From Heliocidaris tuberculata (taxonomy: Eukaryota; Echinodermata; Echinoidea; Camarodonta; Echinometridae): a DNA stretch of 64,000 nucleotides. Below the pieces are notes generated by a model. It saw nothing but the letters and a program-made list of their open reading frames with translations. It made no database searches and had not been told where the DNA came from. The stretch's first letter is position 1. Each line of letters opens with the position of its first letter. The position numbers were made by a program, and so were the translations under genes. The stretch is from NCBI GenBank assembly GCA_025618425.1, contig CM046836.1:10143004-10207003 (forward strand). The letters are read 5' to 3'. Positions 48,266 to 60,157 of this stretch are shown piece by piece.

Positions 48266-49236
48266 TGGCCATTACAATATTCATGAAGGGGTGAAGGTAA
48301 ATGTACAGCTTTATTGGTTCTACAACCCTAGCTCCAGCACCATCTAACTAATCAAAATTCTATCTTTAACTCTTGGCCCAACCATAAGTGAAACTAATCC
48401 TAACCTTAAACCTAATCTAAAACCTAATGGCAACCCTATAACCCTTACATTATATATACATTGTTGCTGCAGCAAATTTGGGATCACCTCGTTAGTCCTA
48501 CAGTACTTTACGTGAACTCCTAAGGGTTGATTGACATTCTTTGTCAGTTTTGTCCATCTACATGTACTTGATTCAAAGTCCATCAATCAACTTAAATCTA
48601 TGCATATGCCTCAGTTTTCAGTACTTGGCAGTACACATAGAAATCTTGCCACTTTAGTGTAACTGACCTCCAAATATAATGCAAGTTGGTGGACAACGTG
48701 GAAATCTCTAAAATATTGATTCGTTTTAGCAAGTACTCATGCTGCATCCAACGCCATTTGTCTATTGAATCACAGGCTTAATTCTGCCCAGATGTCATTA
48801 GCAAAGAATGTGCATAGGCCAATCTTGTGCACTTAGCCTGTAATGTGGGTGAAGTAGAAGCATACAATAATAGGAAAGAGGATAGAATAGGAAAAGGTTT
48901 CTAATCCATTGTATAAGTATGTATAAGCAAGGTTTGTAATAAGTCCCTTGTTAAAAGCTAACACACCATGCAGCCAGCTTCCCTCATTTGAAATATAAAT
49001 AATGAACACTTACATGTATAGCACAAGTCTAAAGTTAAGGTATAACATGAAGTTTGTGATGGATTAATGGATTATTATTCATTAACAATTTTTCATTATT
49101 CCAAATATCTCTGATAAACAAAGAAAGAAGTTATCATATTTGTCTAGTGGTGACACATGTTCACAAACTTGAGCATATTTTCTTTCTTCTGTAAAGGTAT
49201 GCTAGATTTGGGTATTGCTGGTGGGACCCATCCCAG

Positions 49237-49256
49237 CCCCCCCCCCCCCCCCCCCC
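49237..49256. repeat. 20-base C run
   Basis: C homopolymer, followed by a short CCC block. Confidence 0.9.
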
Positions 49257-49339
49257 TCCCTTTCCACTTCTGGTAGAAAATAGCTATTGATCTTGAATAT
49301 GAAAGGCTCTTCCTGATTCAACAAACAGAGGATATACCA

Positions 49340-49361
49340 TCTGCTAAAAGCCAGAAGGGTG
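49340..49361. repeat. Left half of a second interrupted hairpin repeat
   Basis: CATCTGCTAAAAGCCAGAAG and GGTG stand before TTAA (49362-49365). The right half, TATCCTTCTGGCTCTCAACA, starts near 49611. Confidence 0.8.
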
Positions 49362-49365
49362 TTAA

Positions 49366-49604
49366 CCCCTTCCAGGTACCTGATTTTGAGCAATTGTCAA
49401 ATATGAACTTTCAGGATGTGAAATATTAACTTTTAAGTTTTTTCTAGAGCAAACTGGGCAAAGATATATTGCATAAGAATAAACATTATATTGAAGGCAC
49501 AGGCTCCTGTATCAGGAAGAATTTTCAAGCCTTTCTGAGCCTGAACAAAATTTTCAACACTCAATTTTTGGGGGCGGGATTTGCCGCCCACAGCATGGTA
49601 GAGG
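49366..49604. mobile_element. 239-bp TTAA element inside a hairpin repeat
   Basis: TTAA lies at 49362-49365 and 49605-49608. The left end CCCCTTCCAGG and the complement of the right end CCTCTACCATG are weak inverted repeats. The flanks are the two halves of one hairpin repeat. Confidence 0.75.
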
Positions 49605-50213
49605 TTAAGTTATATCCTTCTGGCTCTCAACAGATGCTATGAAAGGATACCTGGAGCAGAGAGAGGTATATAAGGCTAGGATGGGACAAACTAGACCAGG
49701 GAATACTGATTTGATTTGCCAAGTGCTGGTTGCAATCAGAGCGGATCAAGGCTTTGGTTCAGGATGGCCGGATGAGGTTAGGTCCCGCAGGACACTGTCC
49801 TATTCTAGCATGGTGATACATTAGTATTCAGAGCTGTGTGGATTTACACACAAGTTGTGCTCTAAAGCCTATATCACTACTCTACCAACTTTTATGTAAG
49901 GGGTCATTGTAAAGAGATTGCCAAGAAAAAGAAAATGGAATCCAGCTGTAAATGTCTTGTGAAAGAATAATTGTGAAAATTGGGGTCTGTCTAAATTTCA
50001 TAGGGTGATTTGTCCTAAAGGCCCCTGTTAGTGTTGACCCATGTCTGAGGTTTTTATAATCAGAGTTGCTTTGAACTCCATAACCCATAGATATATCAAG
50101 ATTGTTTTGCATTCCATAGTTGCTGTCACGTGCACCCAAAACCTAAGTCCAGACCCCCAAAATTTCACAGTTATATCATGAGGCACATGCACACAGACCC
50201 TTCAATCCAGACT

Positions 50214-50233
50214 CCCCCCCCCCCCCCCCCCCC
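50214..50233. repeat. 20-base C run
   Basis: C homopolymer in otherwise AT-rich sequence. Confidence 0.9.
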
Positions 50234-51388
50234 TCTGCTATGAAAAAAGTTAGTGTGTAGCCCGGATTGGGCTTCAAATATGGAAGATTTGTTTTATATG
50301 AAATCTAATCATATATATATATACAGGTTATTTAGGTTAACTTTGCACTTATCATATTTGGCCTTTAAACCTCATGGACCAGCTTGGAATTTTTTTTTAA
50401 AACTTGGATTTGTAAGTTACCGGTATCCAAACAGTACCAACTGAGGGACCTAGATAAATAGATACATGTTGTAATCCAGATGAAGCAAGTCTCCTGTTAC
50501 CGATGATGCAGTATATGATGTGTGGGTGTGGTAGTACCTATCCTATATCAACTTTCAAGACATTGTAGAGTAATAGCTTGCTCAGACAACAGCCCTCCCC
50601 TGAGCGATAAAATTAAATCAACCCTCCTGGTGCTTTATCATCCTTTCTCCCTTCCAGTGCTCTATTATCTTTGACCCTGCAGTCCCACCTACACATAGTG
50701 CTGTCAGGATCCTTGTATATTTTGTTTGTATTGTACAAGAAGAACTATAAGATGGTGTCTGCTGCAATTTCTCATTTTGACACAATTTTCTCCTTATAAT
50801 ACATCAACATTTTCATAAGATATTATCGATTATAATAGAACAGATACTGTCACTTTTATATAATATTTGTATCGTACCTTTAATATTGCCAGCAGACAGA
50901 TTGAAGGTCGTTAACTCAGATGATATAGTCTTTTGTAATCTGCTGTAACCTTTGTGGTTGTCATTTTATTTAGCCTCAGGTATTGCATATATTGGTAGCC
51001 TGTAGTCCTATAGCTATGCCTAAATGCTGTCAGGTTTCCTTGTACATCTAGTTTTAATATTGAATGAGAAGGATTATGAGACACAGGATCGACTGCAACT
51101 TCTCTTTATTGTATGTCCACATCTACATTAGATATTGTTTGTTGTACACTATACCAGCACTTGTACTGGTGCTTTTTTAAAATCATATTTTTCCTATTTG
51201 TTATATCTGCTGTAACCTTTATAGTTGTCATTATCTGGGCATTGTAATCTTGTAGTCTCACCTACATGTACACCTAACGATGTCTGGTCCCGTGGGCATA
51301 CTGTTGGTGTCATATTTAAAAACACAAAGATGAAGTGTTGAATGCAGCTTGTTTGCCAATAATCAGAAGGGAGTTAACTCTATCTTAA

Positions 51389-51461
51389 CCCATTGACTAC
51401 TGAATTCTCTCATTCCCATAGACTTAATGCAGGGACCATCTGATTCCCGTAGACAGTGGGT
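51389..51461. mobile_element. 73-bp TTAA element beside a half hairpin repeat
   Basis: TTAA lies at 51385-51388 and 51462-51465. Left end CCCATTGACTACTG, right end CCGTAGACAGTGGG. The inner phrase CTCATTCCCATAGACTT also occurs at about 31208-31224, in a copy ending TAGGTTAA. The left flank AATCAGAAGGGAGTTAACTC is a left arm of the hairpin family. Confidence 0.7.
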
Positions 51462-51541
51462 TTAAAGATGTGCATCTAATGCCCATATTTGTTTTCATAA
51501 CAAATAAATTATCTCAATCTTACATCTCATTGTCTTCTTAA

Positions 51542-52004
51542 AGGTAATAAACAGTAGTGGTAGCAAAATGAAAGTTGGCATGAAACTGCTCAAAAACAGT
51601 CGCATATTGTTCGGCTTGCATAAAAAGATACATGAGTGAGATAATCCGGTATTCTATTCATGATTTCCGGTGATTTTCAGTAAAATAATTCAAATGATCG
51701 AATATCAACGGTTACCTTATACCCTCGCTAAGGACCACCTACCCCAACGCTCCCGGCTCAACGGCACACAGCAGTTCGCACACACTGTTTACACGTGTGT
51801 GAACTGTCAACGCGGTACCGCGCTTGTAATTCGATGTTTATTTTGGGGGATATTTTAGCCATTTCTAAACCATTTTTCTTCAAACAAACGTCACCTACAT
51901 TCGAAATTAATCATTTCACAACAGTATATGTAGTAATTTCCATTCCAGCTGACAAAGTAGTTAAATATCCAAAGCACCACCTTTCCCACTACTGTACGAT
52001 ACCT
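51542..52004. mobile_element. 463-bp TTAA element family F
   Basis: TTAA lies at 51538-51541 and 52005-52008. Left end AGGTAATAAACAGTAGTGG; right end CCACTACTGTACGATACCT (position 51986 on) is its imperfect inverse. The interior is relatively CpG-rich with a GTTCACACACGTG-type palindrome. It abuts the next element directly, sharing TTAA 52005-52008. Confidence 0.85.
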
Positions 52005-52008
52005 TTAA

Positions 52009-53384
52009 AAGAAGACGCCATTGACAATTTTTGAAAAAATATGTTGTTCTGCATGTCCCTAGGAACTAATCAGTATCGAAATTGTAATTTTTGAACAGCC
52101 TACAAGTGCGTATATTTTGATATAAAAAGTATGTTTTTGCCACTGTCGATACGCAAATTAGCTCGGGTCGGCCAAAGCTGTGACGTCGTTGCATCACTTT
52201 GAGTTTCCACTCAATGCGTGTGCGTTACGCGTTCGTAAAAGTAGACGATATATTCGCATGCATACAGTACAATAGTAGAAGAAGGATAGAGAAAGGTGTG
52301 CTGTATGGATAAGGAACATTGGAACAACCAAATTCAACGTGAAAACGTACATTTATTCCCGTTTTCGAGTGGTCTGTGAAGACCATTTTGATGTTTCGGC
52401 GTTCGAGACCAACCTATAAGCCGTGTGCCTGGGATACAAACCCAGAACTTTTTGCTCTTGGATACGAAACTACATTACTTAGCGCTAAAAATGTCAGCAT
52501 ACATGCCGAGCAGGTTAATATGCTGACACATTCATGTCATCAAACATCATGGACAAATTGGGAAAAAAAAGGGAATTATTTATGAATATGAATGATGGTC
52601 TGTGAGCTCACTTGTTAGACAATTCGCCTGCACCATGAAATCCTTGGACATCTCGCTGCATTACCATAGCCACCTCTAGACCGAAAATTCTGTCTCTCGT
52701 TCGTTAGCTCTTAGCTCTAGAGACAGAAACGGTCGTATCACTCTGCTGTGCAAACCGACTACTCGCCGACGAGTAGCTGGAAAAATCGCAATAATTTGAT
52801 TTTTCCTCATATATCTAGATTTACATATCATTATTGAATTGGTTAGGCCTAGGCTCTACTATTTAAGGAATCGGCTCAACTTACCAATTTGACAGAATAA
52901 TCCGTTTAAAGCTCCTTTTTCAGGTAATTCAGGGTCCAAGGTATTCTCCGTTTTAAAATCTTGCAGCCGTATTCAAACTGTTATTAGTGTGTAAGTCAAT
53001 GTGTATTCGGTTTGCACAGCTTTAGCTTTAGCTTTCCGCGCGTGCCTTAAAGTACACGCATAATGGGAAGCACGTACGAACGATGACAAACAGTAGTGCC
53101 AATTTTAATTTTATTAATTCCATCAATTGTGAAAAAATTTTGCTAAAGCACTTTATTTTTTCAGCAGATAATATTCAAAAATACAAAAAACTGAAAAATT
53201 AATAGAATTTTGCAGTGACATAACGGTATTTTGCGGATCGTACTAGGTGATATTGTAATTTTTTTTTTTTTAAATCGAGATCTACGCTTTTATTGACCTG
53301 ACCTATGAGTTTTTTGGTTAATCTGACTAGTTTTATAACATTAAAAATTGTAAAAGTGCTAAAATTTGTCAATGGCATCTTCTT
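52009..53384. mobile_element. 1,376-bp TTAA element family G
   Basis: TTAA lies at 52005-52008 and 53385-53388. The left end AAGAAGACGCCATTGACAAT pairs with the right end TTGTCAATGGCATCTTCTT. It is GC- and CpG-richer than its surroundings. Short open frames show no recognised domain. It may be a deletion derivative of an autonomous element. Confidence 0.8.
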
Positions 53385-54020
53385 TTAAGAAGATGTTTGC
53401 AATTGTGCAAGGATTTGGCATATGATGCGGTCATTTTCAAACTGTTTTAAAGAATTTTTCCATCCAGTTGCCTTTATTCAGTAATTTTTATTCGTTTTGT
53501 CCAGTGTTGTGCAAGTTTTAGAGCTCTTGTCCCACCTACAAAAAAAAGGCTGTTTGGGCACTTTCCATATCCTGTTTATAGCATTTAATAGCATTTAATA
53601 GAATAAAGACAGAGTGCAAACTTCAGTCATCTCAATATATGTCACTGTCTTCATTAGATCTTGGTTATTCAGACACTTGTTAGAACCACTTTCAATTCTA
53701 CATGTATATTAGAATACTCTTTTAAACTGCCTACCTTTATTGGTAATCATTATCCTTTACCCCAAGCAGTGCATGTATCCTTGTAGTTCCACCTATACAT
53801 AGCACTATGCATCCTGTTTTTATCCTTTTTTTTATCATATTAAACAAAGCACAACAAGATCCCGTGGTGACTGCCATTAAATTGTCCTTCATAATCTTCA
53901 CTAGATTTTGACGGGTGTGCAAAAAAAAAAAAATTTGAATTATTGCAGTCATTTTTAGAAAAGGTGAAGATATTATTTCCTTCCAACTGCTATCTGTAGT
54001 CCAACCTATAATGCATTTGA

Positions 54021-54387
54021 AGAGAAGGTTGAGTTCTTGGAAAGGTGAAAAATAATTTGTAAGCTTTTATGTCAGTGTGGAAGAACATCATACAGTAGAA
54101 GAAATGTCCCACGAAAAGGATTGCTTTTCAAATGCCCTTGTATTCAAAATATGACAAGAAATAGCTGAAGTTTTCGGGCCGAACATTCATGCCCCATGTG
54201 TGTGCAGTCCCCTACACCCATTTTTGCATGCAGTGCATGTGCTTTTCAGCAAGATTGGGTCAATTTCGTATCATTTTGATGATTCCAAAACCTTACAGTG
54301 TACACTGATTCCTATGCAGACATGATCAAACTTTCCCAATTGCTTTCTTTCACAATGTAATCGCACAACCAGAACTCGATTTTATCT
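54021..54387 (-). mobile_element. TTAA element family D, reverse copy
   Basis: It starts AGAGAAGGTTGAGTTCTTGG and ends AACTCGATTTTATCTTT, the reverse complement of 23880-24251. The flanking TTGA/TTCA have lost the exact TTAA. Confidence 0.85.
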
Positions 54388-54732
54388 TTCAGTCATTTAA
54401 CATACATGTATATCCTGGTTATATTGTATTAGGAGGAAGGCAAATTGTCGCCTATAATTCTTTTTTGTCTTCAATGTATGCAAATCTTTACAAGAGCTTT
54501 AGCTGTTATTCAAGGACTTAGTTCTTTTCATACTTTATTTGGAGTATTCTTTCTTATCTACCTTTTTTTTTATAGTAATCTTTATCCTTACCCCAAGCAG
54601 TGCGTGTATTTTTGACCCTATATCCCCACCTACACATAACACTTAACATCCTGTTTATTCCATATCGGACAGTAAGATACGCTGACTGCCACTGTCTTTA
54701 TTATACAGTTGCACAAGTACTTGTATTGTAGT

Positions 54733-54805
54733 TTGTCTGCTTAGAGCTAAAAGGGCATTAAATTATAAACTTTTACATAGGTTTAACGTCCTTATGGCTC
54801 TCTGA
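54733..54805. repeat. Hairpin repeat copy
   Basis: TTAGAGCTAAAAGGGCATTA pairs with TTTAACGTCCTTATGGCTCT. Confidence 0.75.
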
Positions 54806-54958
54806 TTTAGTCATTTTCAAAATTTATTTGAGTTAAGCTTTGGAGCCCAGTTTCCTTGATCTTCTTCTTCTTCTACTTGTTATCTTCAAAGCTCTATGCA
54901 GCCTATCACGAAGATCTTTATGTACATTTACCAGCATACAGTTATTATTCTTCTCCCA

Positions 54959-55145
54959 ATAAGCCAGTTTGTAATTACAATTTGCGCATGTGTAGATGAA
55001 GGTCATTTGTACCGAGTACACTTGATCCCTACTATTATTTACTTTTTAAACAAAAAGCTTATTCACCAAAATAGATGCGTGTGCGCATACAAATTGAGGT
55101 CAATTCAGGGTCATTCATGCCATGTATTAATTACGAACTGGCTTA
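54959..55145 (+). mobile_element. CCAGTTTGTAATTAC-ended miniature element, copy 2
   Basis: Left end AATAAGCCAGTTTGTAATTA, right end TAATTACGAACTGGCTTAG, with an inner match to 34402-34618. Confidence 0.85.
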
Positions 55146-55807
55146 GTGTTGCATGGTTTTGAAATCCTGTAGTCCCACCTAATGCAGTCAGGTTCCTTGC
55201 ACATAGCCCTAGAAAGAAGATCAAGTGTTGACTGCAGGTGTCTCTGTCTGCTGTGTTAACATCTTCATAAGATCTTGATGGTTGTTTAAGAACCTATGTT
55301 GATGTCCTCTTTTTTTTCCAGATCCAAAGTCATGTGTTCTTGACCTTGTAGACGCACCATTGTGTGTATGCCGTCTTGTATCATAAAAGAAGAATATAGT
55401 TGCTTAGTTTGTCACCTGGAATGTCACAATTGGGCAGAATGTCTCGTAGGACATTTTACATTCATCCATATATTTCATCCGTAAATGGAAAATCTCTTCA
55501 TATGATCATCACCAATGGTAGCTATACCAGAAAGAAACATTATTCATTGGTTATATCAAAAGATTCTTCATTTATGGATTAGATATATGGACAAAAGACA
55601 TATGTCGTACGGGACACATGGCACAGAATCGCCCAAATGTACATGCAGAAATCATGATTAGACAATGCATGGTTTGCAGTGTACTTGCACTGTAGTAGTA
55701 GAGTTAATATTGGTAAAATATGGTTGTTATTTTTGGTCTACCATCTAATCATGAAAAGTTTTTACTTGCATGTTTTTTTTAATCTTCCCTATTCAACAAA
55801 GACTTCT

Positions 55808-55866
55808 CCCCCCCCCCCCCCCCCCTCACCCCCCCCCCTCTCTCTCTCTCCCTCTCTCTCTCTCCA
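55808..55866. repeat. 18-base C run followed by CCCCCCC and CT repeats
   Basis: C homopolymer 55808-55825, a second C run, then TCTCTCTCTC. It gives a false Pro/Ser-rich frame. Confidence 0.95.
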
Positions 55867-57080
55867 TATCCCTAGACCATCCCTATTTCTTAATTCCCTT
55901 CCATCTCCCTCATTAATCTCCCACAATGTTGTTCTTCTTCCTCTCTTCCCCTTCTTTATCCCCTCTTTTTCTGCTTCATCACCTTGTTGTGTTTACCTAT
56001 CCCTACACTTGATCTCTACCACCCTGGTCCCACCTACTGCAATGGACGTCTGGCTCGGCGTGAAGCAGACACGCTTGTGTCATATCCCATTACACGTACA
56101 GCAAACAGGGCAGCACTCTAGCGTTAACACTTGATGGAAATAGAATAGATCAGTCTGCCGCCCTTGAGAGCAGCTGTATAAATCTTGTATAATCCGTAAG
56201 CAGCTCGCCACCTCAAATCCTCCCACTGTCAGGGGGTGTCTGGAACTTTAGATTTTTGGTCTTCTTGTCGAAATATACAGCTATCTGGCTCCGTCCATCT
56301 TCTGTAGGCCTCTCTTCGGTCATTACATCCCAACACCCTCTCTGTATAATATGCCTACTCTCCCTCTTTTTCTTTTTCAATATGCAGCTCATCTCACCTT
56401 CCATTCTCACACTCATCCCCTATTCTTTAATCCCTCATAATGTCTCTCTCTCTATCTTTCTCTCTCTCTCTCTCTCTCCCTCTCTCTCCCCCTCCCTCTC
56501 TGTCTCTTGATCTCTCCTGTCATACCTTCTTTAGTGAAATTTTTGCCTCCCATCGTTTCTGTGATCCCCAGTCTTCAATCTCCTGTAATGCTGTGATGAA
56601 AGGTTTTAGCATGGAAATTCCTAATACTGTGTTTAAGAATGCCATTCCTACATGTGATTCTCTCCTATCTTGATTTTCACAAGCTCTTTTCACTCCACTC
56701 TATATTTGCCACTTGCCTTTAGCAGTGCAGACAACTCTATTTCCTAGTCTGTCTGATCATTTTCTTATGTTTATTACCAGTACATGTTCAAGTTTCTCAA
56801 ACACATCCTTTTGCTGTAGGATTCGTCTCCTTTCTCCCTCTTCCCCCTCCCCTCTTCCCTCGTAATTTTGTTTTTCCTTTTCATCTGTTAGCTTGTCTTT
56901 TCACTGTATTTCTGTTTTATCTCATCTTGGCTATATTTGCATATTTCACATTGTGCCTTCGTGACTATTCCCCATACCATCTAGCTCCATTTATCTTAGA
57001 GTCCAGTGTGTTTTTTGTTGATATCTAACATCCCATCTGTTAACGTGTCATTTCCTTTCTGTTTTTCATCTGAATTTATA

Positions 57081-57150
57081 TATTGTCTTTTTGGAGCCAT
57101 AAGGGCATTAACTCAAAGTGTTAACCTTCTCGCTCTCAACAAGCGATATT
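57081..57150. repeat. Hairpin repeat copy
   Basis: TTGGAGCCATAAGGGCATTA pairs with TTAACCTTCTCGCTCTCAA. Confidence 0.75.
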
Positions 57151-57754
57151 CATCCTTTCCCCTTTCCCATATGCACCCCCTGTCTACATTGGCCACCATA
57201 AATAGCCTCTATTCATCTAAAAATACAAATCTTGTATTGATTTCTGTGTATATGTAACACAATTGCAAAAAACAAGATCAATTCAAGGGCAACTTCAATT
57301 GTAGAAATCACTTTCTGATCATGTACAGTATGTGTAAGGTGTCATGGTAACATTCGGTGATGCACAAGGCTATTGAAATTTCCTTAGGTTGCTTTTTTTT
57401 TTTAATTTTGCGATCTCCTTATGAGTTGAAATTGTGATTTCTGTTTTTGATGGTTATGATGATCTCTTTGGTAATAATTCTTTATGCTCTGTCACAATAT
57501 TAGTTGTAATCTTCTTTTTTATAAAAATCTCTTGGAAAACTGTAATAGTGCATTACCAGTAGAATGTCAAATCCAATGTTGTATGCATATAAGATAGCCA
57601 AGTCCTTTTATAATACCTTTGAAGTGCTGGTTAAAAAATTAGTGAAGTGACTCTTCTGAAATATATATATCACATGTAAAAGTACATCATAATAATTATG
57701 TAAATGGTAAAATCCCATTTGAATAATGCAATGTGTTCTATGGTGTTGATTAAT

Positions 57755-57839
57755 AATTCGTCTGTTGAGAGCCAGAAGGGCATTAACTCTGTGTTAAAAT
57801 ATATGAGTTAACGCCCTTCTGGATCCAAACAGATGAATT
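57755..57839. repeat. Hairpin repeat, best-preserved copy
   Basis: AATTCGTCTGTTGAGAGCCA with GAAGGGCATTAACTC pairs with GAGTTAACGCCCTTCTGG and ATCCAAACAGATGAATT. The stem is about 35 bp, with GTTAA in each arm and a short AT spacer. Confidence 0.9.
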
Positions 57840-57918
57840 GATGTATAGCAAAAAGACCAGAGTTGGGTGTGTTTTTACTACTAAGGAGTGAAAATACACT
57901 TTTAAGGGAGTCCTTTTA

Positions 57919-58009
57919 GGGATCACTTCATTTATAGTGGAATCCACTTTGAAAAGATTAGTTCATACAACTCCTTTGGAGTGGATTCATCTCCAAAGGA
58001 AGTGATCCC
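57919..58009. mobile_element. 91-bp TTAA-type element
   Basis: GGGATCACTTC at the left and GAAGTGATCCC at the right, with TTTA before and TTAA (58010-58013) after. AGTGGATTC/GAATCCACT pair inside. Confidence 0.7.
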
Positions 58010-58013
58010 TTAA

Positions 58014-58502
58014 AGGGGATACCCAATGCTGAAACAATGTTAGTTCATTTAAAAGATCATGATTTTATTAGAAGAAAATCATCTGCCTTAAATTTTTTTT
58101 AAAATTCGTGTTGCCAGAAAATCCCCGAAATATGGTAAGATTTCAGGATATTTTGGCCCCTCAGCTGTGTCCCAATTTCAGCTAGGTAACCACAATGACG
58201 TCAAAGTGGTTACCTTGTCGCGCAATTATAGCAAAATGCGCGCAAGGTGTAATGCATTTTGTACAGTCTAGCGCGCAACACATCTGCAATACGCGAACCT
58301 GGGTAACCACTTTGACGTCATTGTGGTTACCTAGCTGAAATTGGGACACAGCTGAGGGGCCAAAATATCCTGAAGTCTTACCATATTTCGGGGATTTTTC
58401 TGGCAACACGAATTTTTAAAAAACTTAAGGCAGATGATTTTCTGCTAATAAAATCATGATCTTTTAAATGAACTAACATTGTTTCAGCATTGGGTACCCC
58501 CT
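58014..58502 (+). mobile_element. 489-bp TTAA foldback element family A, copy 2
   Basis: TTAA lies at 58010-58013 and 58503-58506. It is the same length as 41041-41529, with the loop in the same orientation but the diagnostic bases of the two arms exchanged. TGACGTCA occurs at 58196-58203 and 58313-58320. Confidence 0.95.
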
Positions 58503-58506
58503 TTAA

Positions 58507-58920
58507 GGCCACCGCACACCTTGCGATCGGTCTGCGATCCGATTTGTGAAATAAATCGCTATGGCATTAAATATTAGCATTTTAACAAATGAAATCTATC
58601 CTATTCAGGTTCTGAAAAGTAATATGAATACTAAACACAGGTTTTTGATGAGCTGTCAGCTTTCTACAGGGAATGAGGGCAAAATCAGTTTCAAATCGTA
58701 GGCAGCCGCACGATTTTTGTGACGTCACTACGATTCTGAGCCGATTTGGCCATTCCGTGGACTGGAAAACTCGGCAAAGGCCGTATTATCGATTTTACTA
58801 TCTGTATGACTATTTAGACCCTCAATCAAAAATATTTTTCGTTTTTAAATGATTTGTCAAATGATATTACATTTTCTTCTGAAATCGGATCGCAGACCGA
58901 TCGTAAGGTGTGCGGTGGCC
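58507..58920 (+). mobile_element. 414-bp TTAA element family B
   Basis: TTAA lies at 58503-58506 (shared with the preceding element) and 58921-58924. Left end GGCCACCGCACACCTTGCGA, right end TCGTAAGGTGTGCGGTGGCC. GATCGGTCTGCGATCCGATT occurs subterminally at both ends. It contains TGACGTCA at 58720-58727. A diverged reverse copy is at 27109-27495. Confidence 0.95.
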
Positions 58921-58966
58921 TTAATATGACTCCTAAAACTATTAGATTTCCATTCCTCCGCATTAA

Positions 58967-59377
58967 TCCTTTCATGACAGGAATTTTTTGAGGGCTAAAT
59001 TGATCACATTTTGTTCTTCAAATTGGCAACAATAATACTTCTCTTTTAATGCTACATGGTTCTAGTAAAATGTAATGTCTTTGAAAACAACATACATGGT
59101 TAGGAACTTTGTTGTAAGGTTGAAAAAATTGCCAATGTTGATGAAAAACAATGATTTTGAACCTCTCAATGTGTTGCCAATTTAAGGATTTTAATGCTTG
59201 TTTTTCTTTTTTTTTAATTCCTGGCATCAAACGCAATATGGTCATATTACAAAAATGGACACAGTGTGTGCAGAAATTTTTCAGAAATCTTTCTGATCAT
59301 CCATATTGTATATTGTTTAGGACTCTGAATCAAAAGTTATTGAGCCAAACCACAAAATGTGGTCAACTGTCTCCAAA
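58967..59377 (+). mobile_element. TTAA element family C copy
   Basis: TTAA lies at 58963-58966 and 59378-59381. It starts TCCTTTCATGACAGGAATTT and follows the 23283 copy throughout. The right end has decayed to GTCTCCAAA. 411 bp. Confidence 0.85.
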
Positions 59378-59395
59378 TTAAGGGTTGAGACAGTA

Positions 59396-59479
59396 TTATC
59401 TGCTGAGAAGCAGAAGGGCATTGTTACATCTATCTTTTAACACAGATGTAACGCCCTTCTGGGTCTCAACAGATGAATA
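59396..59479. repeat. Hairpin repeat copy
   Basis: ATCTGCTGAGAAGCAGAAGG pairs with CCTTCTGGGTCTCAACAGAT. The loop has ACATCTATCTTTTAACACAG. Confidence 0.85.
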
Positions 59480-60157
59480 GAAAGCATTTTCCAATCTTTG
59501 ATGAAGAGTTGTGTCACATCATAGCTTTCATTCGGACCTAGCCAGAAATGGCCATGAAATGAAATGTCCAGGTTTCACAGACACAGCATTATTCCAAATA
59601 TACATAATTTTAATTTGTTATTATTTATTTTGTTTACATTTCAGCATGTGCTTAATTTTTAATATTTTAATTGATACTTCACCAGGGTGAAATATCAACA
59701 ACAAAAAAAACAACACTCAATGTGATTGGTGATAAGAACCTTGTGAACCTGCATTATCATTTGCCTGGCAAAAAGGCCTTAATTCCCTAAACACTGATCT
59801 ACCAGGAATTCCATCTTGTACCTATCTTCTGATGAGCATGCATCAGATTCTTATTGGCTCTTTTACCTTGTGCATGTCCTAAGATTCCTTTATGTTGTTT
59901 TTCACTCAATCCCTCATCCCGAAAATGGCAAGGAGTTAATTTATTTCACGATTTTGTAATGAAGTGTAAGATGGCACCCTCTGGCTTATTAATCTCAACA
60001 AAAAATGGATTTCCATTTGCGTCATATAGTTAAAAATACTTGAAATTAACAAAGGAAAAAAAATCTTTACGTTTGCAATTTTTTGTTTGTGTGGCTAACA
60101 ATTTGTTTTAACCATACATTTCTCACCTTGCAATGCTTCTTGTTTTTTCGCCTTCAG

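Larger units (their letters stand above)
44179..60157 (+). other. Rab26-like gene, 16-kb intron
   Basis: It runs from donor GTAAAT to acceptor CGCCTTCAG. Outside the listed repeats, nothing is recognised in 44750-45150, 45800-46190, 46360-47050, 48270-49230, 49640-50200, 50240-51340, 53390-54000, 54400-54720, 55150-55790, 56530-57070, 57160-57750 and 59480-60150 beyond AT-rich DNA and homopolymers. CT-rich tracts lie at 55800-55990 and 56430-56520. Confidence 0.85.

Noticed and set aside
58182..58409. Small open frame across the family A element
   Set aside because: A symmetric foldback gives chance frames on both strands; no coding bias.
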